From the NCBI GenBank assembly GCA_037179515.1, contig JAXCGZ010007569.1:45001-109000 (forward strand): a DNA stretch of 64,000 bases. The letters run 5' to 3'. The notes beneath the pieces are model-generated. The model was not told where the DNA came from. It searched no databases and saw only the letters and a list, made by a program, of their open reading frames with translations. Positions 40,220 to 64,000 of the stretch are shown here, one piece after another; within the stretch, counting starts at the first letter, position 1, and each line of letters opens with the position of its first letter. The translations under genes were made by a program, and so were the position numbers. The stretch is from Halocaridina rubra. Lineage: Eukaryota; Arthropoda; Malacostraca; Decapoda; Atyidae.

Positions 40220-42286
40220 CATGGGGCCCCCGTTTTGCGTTGTTCCAAGTTATGTCGGAGGTCAATAAATAATAAAAATTAATTATTATTAAATTATTTT
40301 TTTTTACCTACCAGGCTGGTGCAGTAAATTCAAGGCACTCACACGGAATAGTTTGTGAGCCCGACGAATGACTAAACAGCTAGCAGCACAGCAGTATTTG
40401 TATATATAAAGTTTTTGGCTTTATTTATTTATTTATTTATGCATTTGGTTATACTGATGGATTATATTGAATTTTAAAAAAGTTCCACACACATAGCCGT
40501 AAATACGATTTTATGCGAAATAGTTTATTGTGCGTCGGGAAAGAATACGGCCTCACACGGCATTAGAAGAAGAAGAAAAACCACCGCTCAATTTACTCTT
40601 GCCTGCCAAATTGTGCCTCATGTTCATCTGCTCTCTCGTTGGTTTCGCTTTTGTTCGCTCGTTATTGACATTAGCATGCCTCCCAAGTGTAGTGGTGGTA
40701 GTTCTGATGGCAGTGCTAGGAAGAAAAGAAAAGCCCTCACCATAGAAATTAAAGTTGAAATAGTAAAACACTCAGAAAAGGGAGAAGCTCCTATAAACAT
40801 TGGCTGCACACTGGGATTAGCCCGCACGACCAAGGCGATGATCATTAATGATAAAGATCACTTCCGTGAACATGTGAAAGGTTCTACTCTTATGATGGCC
40901 ACTGTGATTACTAAGCAGTGAAGTGGCATTGTGATCGGGATGGAGAGATTGCTAGTACTTTGGGTTGATGACCAGCACTGTCGGCGTATACCAATGAGCC
41001 TCATGGTAATACAGGAAAAAGCTAAAATATTGTTCAAAGCCTTGAAAAGAGCAAAGGGGTAAGGGAGTGGAGGTGAAGTATCTGTCGCCAGTAGGGCTTG
41101 ATTTGATCGTTTTAAGAGTCGTGCTAATTTGCATAACCTAAGGGTGCAAGGTGAAGCTACTAGTGGTGATGAGAAAGCAGCAAAGGGGTTTCCCTGTGTG
41201 TTAGCAGAATTAATTAGGGAGGAGGGGTTACCGTGCCAAACAAGTATTTAACATGGATGAATCTAGCTTGTTCTGGAAGCGTATACCTAGTCGTACAAGA
41301 AGGATAAGACAGCACCAGGCCATAAAGTCAGCAAGGAGAGACTGACTTTGCTTTTGAGGCCTAATGCTGCTGGAGATTGCAAGCTGAAGCCCTTGTTGGT
41401 TTACTTGGCAGAAAACAAAAGGGCACTTGGAAGGGTCAACTGCCAGTCGTCTGGAAGTTGAAAAAGAAGGATTGGATAACCCTCCAGATATTTGAGCTCT
41501 GGTTCAGCAGCCATTTTGTGCCTGAAGTGGAGGGATACTGTGCCTGCAAGGGTCTGCCCTTTAAGATGTTGCTATTGCTGGACAATGCCCCTGCTCACTT
41601 TCCTCATTTGGATGATTTTCATTCTAATGTCTAGGTGGCTTACCTTCCTAATACCACTGCATTGTTACAGCCAATGGATTAGGAGGTCATTGCTTCTTTC
41701 AAGGCCTACTAACTCTAAAGGACAGTCTATGGCTCTCAGGACAACTGAAAAGGATATGAACTTTACTTTCACGGACTGCCAGAAGTCGTACAATATTCTT
41801 CAGGCTGTGAAGAATATTTCTGATGCTTGGGAGGAAGTGAAGCAGAATAACTTGAACAGTGTATAAAAGAAACTGTGCCCCTATTTTGAGGAGACAGTTG
41901 AGGCTGTCATCAAGAATGTAGTAACCCTGGGTAAGGAGCTCAAGTTGGAGCCTGATGATGCAAAAGAGCTTCTGGAATCTCATGGAGAGGAGTTATCTAC
42001 CGAGGACCTCATTCAACCCGAGAAGCAGATAGTTGGAGAAGAGGAAGAAATACCAACCTTTATGTTTTAGATTACACAAGTAAAGGTAAGCAATGCTGTT
42101 AAATTTAGTGGGACTATTTTTATATCTTAGATTAGGAACTTAGATTATTTTTCTATGGTTTAGAGTATTTATTTTTAACACTAGTGGGGGAACTAGGTTC
42201 GAATTTAGGTGTTTTCCGACTTATGTCGAAATCCAGGTTAAGTTACCTATCAGGAATAGAACCCTGACGTAAAACGGGGACCTCCC
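40220..42286 (+). mobile_element. Dead Tigger/pogo (Tc1-mariner) transposon with TIRs
   Basis: The left end near GGGGCCCCCGTTTTGCG (40223) and right end CGTAAAACGGGGACCTCCC (42268-42286) are inverted repeats flanked by TA (40218-40219 and 42287-42288). Between them lies a broken transposase. Frame 40676-40920 has the CENP-B/pogo-type helix-turn-helix start (MPPKCSGGSSDGSARKKRKA, then EIKVEIVKHSEKGEAP). The first acidic residue is in NMDESSLFWKR (41252), the second in LLLLDNAPAHFPH (41575), and the third in LLQPMD near 41672, followed at once by a stop. C-terminal acidic sequence reads to 42070. At least five frameshifts or stops make it inactive. The first motifs match TIGD1-type proteins (family knowledge). 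It ends only 118 bp upstream of the UGT start codon. Confidence 0.85.
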
Positions 42287-42404
42287 TATACTCGTATGTC
42301 TTTATTTCATCATTTAGGTTGCAAAGCTCTTGTTTTTCTAAGGCTTTTGCGTTTTCCTTTTTTTTTCTTATTATTTGCAAAGCTCTTTTTTCCTCCAAAC
42401 AGAC

Positions 42405-47887
<5,483 letters not shown>

Positions 47888-48679
47888 TGATGATTTTATA
47901 GCTGTTAATAATATGAAGTAGTGGAAAAAAGTCTTCAAATCATCATTTCTCTAACCTTATTACCTACCCAGTATTTATGATCATATATTTTTGCATTAAC
48001 ATATGCAATAGAACACTGCAGTTCAGAATTGATAGAGCAGTAGATTTAAGACTTATTTCCATTGCCTCAGGAAAGTTATAGTGATTTGTAAAGGTTTTAG
48101 GGACTGGTGGCTGGCATTTGTCGATGAGTAGCTTTCCTGAAAGAGGAAGTGCTGAATTTTCACCATGGTTAAGCTAACTCCTAAAAGACTAAAAGTTCCA
48201 AGGTTTAATATTTAATCAGAATGGAATGTTCGTTAGTACCTTTGTTAATGGTAATACATCTTTAGGATCATTGTTTGTAGTGTATTTTGCAAGTGAACAA
48301 AAGCAACCAAATGTATCAGTAGTATTAGTCACTGAAATCCACAAACCAGAATATTTATGCTGGAGAATGTTACGGGCTACCCTGCTTTAGTACAAAATGC
48401 AAAATATAAATATGCCAAAATATATATAAGAACAGTGTAAAGGTAACGGTAAAAAAATAAATAAATAAACAGTATGCTCTGTTCTTGTAAAATCTCTGTA
48501 TATACTTCCTGCAAAGCGTCAAGGTATATTGTTTTGACTTAACCATTGCCCATGTAAAATGTACTATGGCTCTTTTATGTAGATGGATGTGCATTCAAAG
48601 GACTGAATGTTTGTAAGAAGTGAAGTAAAGTAAAAATAGTGAATGAGTGTAAGCATATCATGAGGGATTATTTTGTAAG

Positions 48680-48743
<64 letters not shown>

Positions 48744-49019
48744 CGGTACAAATTATCGAGAGGTTTACCATGTCAGAATATTGTTAAGATAAAAGTTCTG
48801 AAAATTGAATTTTTTCTAAACCTTAGATTAACGAAGAAAACGGAATGTTAGCCTATTGTTCACATATATTACTAAGTATTTTTTAATGAAATGCAAGATG
48901 GCCTAAAAATAACAAATAAATATTTTGCCTGTTGAGACCTTCCTTTTAGTGTGCAGAAAACAATGCAGTTGTCTGTGATAACCCCATTACTAGAATTTGG
49001 TAAGACTTGCAGTACCTAT
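47888..49019. other. UGT 3' UTR and intergenic DNA
   Basis: AATAAATAAATAAA at 48456-48470 is a likely poly(A) signal. A (GA)n tract lies at 48683-48739. No gene is seen. Confidence 0.6.
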
Positions 49020-49954
<935 letters not shown>

Positions 49955-49956
<2 letters not shown>

Positions 49957-52825
49957 CATTGAAAGGGGTATAGAACCTCTTTCAAATAAAATTTATGTTG
50001 TTACTAAGAGTGGCTCTCTTCTGTCTGTTGTTTCGACAATAGTTGCAGATAAGTTATATTATCTATAATACATATAAATCTTTGCTGCTAAGGGCCAACG
50101 ATCCTCTTATATAATGAATTGATCAGCAGAATATTACCTGTACATGTAGTGCACGATTTTCGTGTGCAAAGTTGCAGGTAAGTGAATTTAGTTAAATATA
50201 TTTTAATCTGTGTAACTAGAAGCAAATAGTCGTGTTACAAAGACAACTTAAAGCTGTTGTGAAATCAAATGATATGGTCAAGACCTCCTGAATAGCACGT
50301 CCTCAAGATAAAAATAGCAAGAGAAAGATGCCTTGGTGCTCGGGGGGATGGATAAAGGCACGTAAAGTCTTCGTTGCTGAAGTGAAGTTCAAGGATAACC
50401 CCTTGCGTAACATCGGCTGAATACTTCATAAAATTGTAGTTTGTAGATAGGTAACGTAATTCCATAGCATAAATATAACTATATATTACTTTTCCATATA
50501 AATATATGGCGAAATTTTGGGATGGAAAGGGAAATTAACGTTATAGTTCTGATTTGTAAGTTTTATACGAAATTTAAAGCTTTTCAAGATACCTAAATAT
50601 TTAAGATGTCTTTTCCATACAGATAGCCAGTGAAATTAACGGAATAGGGGAGGAAATCGAATATCATCACTTTAAATTTTACAATTTCTTGCATGTAAAA
50701 ACGTTTTTAAGTTTTGGTATCATCGATGGTTGAGTGGAGTTGAACAAAGCCACGTCGCCCTCGGCCCCTGTAATCAGAACCGGATCAACTGGTTCTTGAC
50801 GTTAGTCGTCTGACAGTGGAGTGAGTGGCGAGACAGCGAGTATTTTATCTTTTTTATTAAACGGTAATACTCATTTAAGTTTCTGACATGTAACATAGAC
50901 ATTGCATTTGTATTTCTAACATTTTAAAGTTTATTATTATTACTGTTATCAACACGTTCATCCCTGTAGTAAGTGAATTCAGTGAGTCCATCACTGCTTG
51001 AATATAGTGCCAATTTAGAATGGTTGGCTAGGTGCAGTGATATGTTGTAGTAGCCTTGTGATAATATTTTTGTATGTTTTTTTTTATCCATTGCGCCAAT
51101 TTTAATGTCTAATGGTGGTTTGCATCAAGAGATTGAATGACAGTTATCACCAGTTTTCATTGTCCTCCCAACCTAACCATTAGATAGTATCGGCATCTTA
51201 TGTGACCTTTGAATGCAGTATTTGACATTTAAACCCTTTTTAAACTCTGTTATACTTTTTAATTAGGTCTCACTTGCTAAAGATTTTTATGCTAATTGAG
51301 CATATTTGGCCTTGATAATTGTCGTAAAGTACTAATTTTTTGGTTGTTAGGTTAGGTAAACTTAGAATAGGAATATTTTTTGACGGTTTTAAGGTCGGAT
51401 TCAATTTAAAAAAATGGAAAAATATAAATATCCCTTCCTTAGGGAGACATGCGAAATCGTAAATAATTACCCTTTCTAACCTACAGGACGTACTTAATAC
51501 GATAATACCATCTGCTTTTCTTTTTTAAGTTCGTACATTCTCCAATATGGAACACATTCCCTCCATTGTGCCATAACCTAACCTGTTCTCCATTAAAAAA
51601 TATTTTGAAGTTGCCACCCATGTACAACTCAGTGACCTCAAAAGTATGGATTCCCAATGGTTTGACCTTTTACATAAAACATCACTCGTACTGTAAATGC
51701 CCACTTCTTGGGTTCTTTTCACTGGAGAATTGGAAAACCTCCAATGGGTGTGAAATGTATAACTTTCAGACATTTCATACATGGTGTCTTCGCTCTCCGC
51801 CCAGCGGATATTTGTTGTATTAAATGTTAGGTTAGGATAGGCTCAAAAATCGAAATGTTAAATTATATAAATCTTGATAAAATAAAAAAAAACATGTTTG
51901 GAGGTATTTTCTTTAAAACAAAAAATAAATTATAGATATAGCGTAGCACGTGTATTCACTTACGAGAAACTCGTTAATACTTACACACTTGGGAATTTTC
52001 GCGTTTTTAGCAATGGAAATAGATATAAAGCTATGCCCACTTCCAGGCCGTTGGAACTTAATTTTTGTTTTCCTCCAACTCCTGTTGTAATTTATTTAAG
52101 TTATTTTAACCATTTCGAGTTCCAAATGAATATGATTACAAAGATCTTTACTGGCTAAGGGTTTGGGGATATTAAGACCACAGGGTAGAGACCACTCTCA
52201 AAATGTGGATTTTGACAGTGAAAAATCCTCAAGATTGTATTTCATATAGTTAAGAATAAATATTCGTTACTGTTCAGGGAAGTTTAGTAAAGATTATGTG
52301 AGTGCCTAAAATTATGTATTTATGCCAGAATGGAATTGAATACTGTTGACAAATAGTGATTAGTTTGGCATACACAGATAATCATATAAAAAGTACTTTT
52401 TATGCTTGACCTGACTTTTACAGGGACAGCTGCCCTAGGCCTCCATCCCGGAGGTGCCCCTCCAGACTACAGACTTCCTTTATTAAAAATTGCAATTTGA
52501 AGTGAGTATGGGGCTTCCGAAAACGTGAAGATATTGTGCCCCCCATCTCGGGGCAGTTCTCCAGTCACTTTGAATTACTTGATAATTTAGTAGCAGTAAC
52601 ATAGTGAGAAAATTTTGCAAACACTGTTCATCTAAAAATTATGATAAATGGGTAACTAGTACCATGATGATGCAATATATGCCAGTAAGATAACAGATAT
52701 CTAATTAACACATGTAATTCTAGCAGTATAAGATGATTAGCCTATTGTTTTATTATAAGTTATCCGAAGTCTAAACTGTGGGTAACTCTATTGTTTTCCA
52801 AACCTCATGAGTATACAGGAAAAGT
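49955..52825. other. Intergenic DNA with scattered TTAGG dimers
   Basis: No gene recognised. Short GTTAGGTTAGG or CCTAACC motifs occur at about 51170, 51345, 51575 and 51825. The ORFs at 51525-51823 and 51898-52158 have no recognisable domain. The upstream exon(s) of the PhnD-like gene may lie at the right-hand side. Confidence 0.45.
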
Positions 52826-53016
52826 AGTCACCATGGCTCAAGCGGTAGCATCCGTGACTTTGAGGCGTCAGGTCGAGTGTTCGCGCCCCGTCATGGTCTG
52901 AGGTTAGCAATGGCATGCACTCAGGGTAACGATTACATCTGCCAAAACAAGTGTTTTGCAAGAAGGCAACTGTCATAGCCCTTGGTAGAAAAGGGAGTCT
53001 GTGACGCAAAACCGGA
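52826..53016 (+). repeat. SINE family B, full copy without flanking (AT)n
   Basis: Head GTCACCATGGCTCAAGCGGT and GTCGAGTGTTCGCGCCCC, body, and end TGACGCAAAACCGG. It is attached to the end of an RT fragment. The only SINE B copy here without adjacent AT repeats. Confidence 0.8.
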
Positions 53017-53023
53017 ACACGAG

Positions 53024-54110
53024 TATACAGGGGAAAAAAGCAAGAGGCCAAGAACTCTACCCCCAGGGACACATGATATTACATTACTGAATTCACTCTG
53101 ATGTCCATCTACCATTGCCCTTTGAGCCCTGTAACTTAAAAATTTCTTGGTAATAAAAAAATCCACCAAAGCCCACGATTTAAGATGATCAAAGGCAGCA
53201 CTAAAGTCAAGTTCAATCAGTGTGCTTCCTAACCAAAGTCCAATACTTTTTGCAAATCTGCAGAAATTGTTACAAGCGCATAACAAATTCCCATACCTTT
53301 ATGAAATCCAAGCTACATACAGTATTCAGAAAAATTCCAGCTTACTGCCTAATAATATAGCCACTTTACCAGCAGTCACTCGAAAGTTTAAATAAAATAG
53401 GTTAACATAATTGGGCAATAATAAGTGGTTGATGCACTTTCATTAAAACCTTCAAGGCATGGGTTTTCAACCTGGGGTATGCATACTCCAGGGGTTATGC
53501 AAGGGGCTGTCAGGGTGTACGCCCTTCCCCAGGCAGGACACCTGTACTGTACATCAGATGGCAAATTTAATAGTGGAACATCTTTCCTCACTGCAAAAGA
53601 AATTAAAGTGATACTTTCCAGATGTATCTGAAGTTAATTTAAAGCTAGTTATAGACCCTTGTTTTCTGTGTGTGTTTTTTCCCACTTATCACAAAGGGAA
53701 GGGGTACTGTACATGGCCGACATAAAGAGTACCCGAAAGAGCACATGGGGAGAAAAAGGTTGAAAACCCCTGCTTTGAGGTGAGCAGCCACATTACCAAT
53801 CCTCTAACATGAAGGAAAACGTCCTAATTTGATCAGATTTTGATATATCTAACAATTTTGTTCCTGATCGGCTTTTAAAAAAAAGTTCCATTAGGATTAG
53901 CATCAATGGCAAGCACAAGACAATGATTTTCACGAGATTGGAATGCTAGAGGTGTCAGTTTAGGTTCAGAATAACAAATTTAAGGCATACAACAAAGTTT
54001 CATGCCACTCTGCTTGGTATTAAAAACATCAGCTAAAATACCTTCTTTCTCTTTTGAGCAATGAATAAGGAACCCATCTACAATGATATTATCAGACATA
54101 TTTTAGCATA
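53024..54110 (-). mobile_element. RT fragment of a second non-LTR lineage
   Basis: On the minus strand, 54090-53790 reads as ILADVFNTKQSGMKLC and LTPLAFQSRENHCLVLAIDA (with stops), and 53310-53030 reads LIELDFSAAFDHLKSWALVD, FLSYRAQRAMVDGH and SCVPGGRVLGLLLF, i.e. the LDFSAAFD and GVPQGSVLGPLLF motifs of a reverse transcriptase with substitutions. The FADD region is missing. The lineage is clearly different from the CR1-like copies. Stops and a hAT MITE (53458-53772) interrupt it. Confidence 0.75.
53458..53772. mobile_element. hAT-like MITE, 315 bp, inserted in the RT fragment
   Basis: Inverted ends CATGGGTTTTCAACCTGGGG and, on the right, AAGGTTGAAAACCCCTG. The 8-bp flanks are CTTCAAGG (53450-53457) and CTTTGAGG (53773-53780). 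Ends and duplication length fit hAT. Non-coding. Confidence 0.75.
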
Positions 54111-54684
54111 CTGCCATTTACGTCGTCATCTCATTATTTATACCTTTTTGGTACGTGCTCTATTGAACTGTGCACTGCCTTTGTTTGTACATTAATTAAT
54201 GGTACAAGGAGGTTTCTGTTATTCGTCGCCACGCTTTGCATTGTTTCACTCATCCGTTGTCAATATTTTAGGCTGCGACAAAAAAAAATCCCCCCCCTTT
54301 TTTTTTTAGGTGGCACCCTCAAACCAGCACTGTCTGCTACTATTTTAAGGTCCTTCACACCATCGATCTTCTTGATCCTCTTCCCCCAACCATGGTCTGC
54401 TGCTGTTACTTTAAATACTATTAAAGTTTTCATATGAATGTAAAGTTTTGTTAAATGTATTGCATGTACTTTTACTTTTTTTTACCTTTATTGATATAAG
54501 TTCTCATTTTTTAAGATATAGATGTAGGATGGCTGGTACCTATTAGACCGCTAATACATTAAATATAATGGGAAATATAGTTTCATTATTCTTCTTCTTG
54601 TTATTAGTTGCAATATTATGGTCCCAATTATCGACGAATAATGGGGACCCCTTGTATATACTATTTCCTTTTGCAGGTAAAACT

Positions 54685-62627
<7,943 letters not shown>

Positions 62628-64000
62628 CATAGAGTAATTAATATGGTTATTAATTACAGATTAGCATTTGCTTTTTATAGTAATGAGCTTCCATTCTGCA
62701 TTTCCGTATTGTTTTTGGTAATGAAATTTGTAGGTTTTTTTATTGTTTTCTTAAAGTTTGTTATATTTATCTTATAAATAACTGTCTATCGTTTTTATAT
62801 GAAAATGCTCTGATGCATTTTATTGCTTAAGCGAGAGATTATTATTTTTATGTAATGAGCAATTGATTTTCAACCAGCAATTTACATTATCTTTTTTTTT
62901 TCAGTACCCTGATTAAGATTGATGGCGAATTAATTTACTTTTTATTTTATTTTATTTATTTTTTTTTTTCAGCAATTTCTTATATTATTTTCATGACTTT
63001 TAGTATACAGGAGCATACATAGTTTATGGTTGTTTGTGGATATAAGAAGATCCATTGAAAGGGTAAAAAGTGTGTAAGAAAAAAAAGGAAAAATTCGTAG
63101 AAAGTGATAAGTTAACTTTGTTAAACGTCAGTGAGCTACACCAATCCCATACATTGGGCATGACTGGACAGGTAGCCGACAGACACTTCACCGAACAGAT
63201 ATCTGGCTGAATGTAAATTTGGCTGAAAATTAATAGACTGAATGAACAACTGTTATTTTTTTTTTATTGTGATACATATATAAAATATGCAAGTTGAAAA
63301 TTTTTTCAAAATCACTTTCAACTTTTAACAGGTTAGGGTATGAAAATGAAAGGGATGTTACGAAGAAGCAAAATAAAAAAAAAATAAAAATTAGAATTAG
63401 AAACAAATTCAAATGACCACATGAACATTAGCCTAAATGTCCATCCAGCCAGGTATCCAATCAGTGAATTATATATTGGCCATATGTCTGGGAGTGATGA
63501 TGGAACTTGGGAATACTAGAGATCCTGAGGTCTTGGTCTTGAAATGAACACAGGTATGGGCTTTGCCTTGTCTGAGTTATTTACGGCATGCATTTGCATT
63601 AAGCTACTTAGTATAATGAGAATGTAACAGTAATATTGTTGAGTGATCCCTGTCTTACAGGGAAACTTCATATTTTCAGAAGAAGGAAAAGTTAGTAATA
63701 TTAGCTATTTGATTTTCACTGAAAATGAATTGAATCATTTAAGGAAGTTGCAGGTGAATATTGGTAAATTTAATGTCATGAGATGCATGAGGAGAGTTAT
63801 GTTGGCAGATTGAATGTAGGAGTGAATGGGAAGTTGCTTGAAGAAGTTGAGAGAAGTATCTGGAGTCACATGTATCAAGGAGTGGACGAGTGGATGTAGA
63901 GGTAAATCACTGAGTGCAGGAAGCAAGTATATGTTTAGATGGGTTGAAAAGTGTAATGAGAAATAGATATTTGGGAATGAATGCCAACTCTCTTACACGC
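62628..64000. other. 3' UTR and downstream DNA
   Basis: AT-rich sequence with several T runs (62891, 62960) after the stop of the PhnD-like gene. No further gene is supported; the ORFs at 63230 and 63735 (minus strand) show no domain. Confidence 0.45.

Noticed and set aside
51525..51823. Overlapping ORFs on both strands near TTAGG dimers
   Set aside because: No recognisable domain, no splice-compatible neighbours, and both strands open in the same place, which suggests chance.

Overview
The window is animal nuclear DNA. It has spliced genes with GT-AG introns, dense (AT)n, (AG)n and (AAT)n microsatellites, non-LTR retrotransposons, tRNA-derived SINEs, small DNA transposons and short TTAGG/CCTAA runs. 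I infer an arthropod, most likely a decapod crustacean; nothing in the window proves the species.

Five spliced protein-coding genes can be assembled with matching intron phases. (1) 16944->14402 (-) and (2) 22996->25273 (+) are head-to-head paralogues of one family (DUF4804-like, function unknown to me); both have a 168-bp exon 1, a 128-bp exon 2 and a long last exon. (3) 32981->26406 (-) is a five-exon, 349-residue, very divergent rhodopsin-like GPCR with retrotransposons in its introns. (4) 42405->47887 (+) is a seven-exon, 534-residue UDP-glycosyltransferase with signal peptide, H/D catalytic pair, UGT signature and C-terminal membrane anchor. (5) 54685->62627 (+) is a five-exon protein resembling bacterial PhnD-type phosphonate/phosphate solute-binding proteins, a notable fold in an animal. 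I see no evidence that the five genes form one pathway.

Region by region: 1-6980 is a head-to-tail array of a CR1-like retrotransposon 3' end (three 1014-bp units, a shorter fourth, a fifth remnant) plus an older, longer copy. 7-14 kb has diverged tandem repeats, a tandem tRNA-derived SINE array, and a 1.9-kb foldback carrying a PIF/Harbinger-like MITE whose empty site is preserved in the other arm. 14.4-25.3 kb holds the paralogue pair. 26.4-33 kb holds the GPCR. 34-42.3 kb is repeat-rich: SINE arrays alternating with (AT)n, hAT-like and palindromic MITEs, and a dead Tigger/pogo transposon with TIRs and TA target duplications. 42.4-47.9 kb is the UGT. 48-54 kb has a third SINE array and an RT fragment of a second lineage broken by a hAT MITE. 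54.7-62.6 kb is the PhnD-like gene.

A recurring theme is the link between retroelement ends and microsatellites. CR1 copies end in a repeated ACAATTAGGTAATC tail that runs into (CA)n then (TA)n, copies are chained through those tails, and SINE units are opened by (AT)n at the same base.
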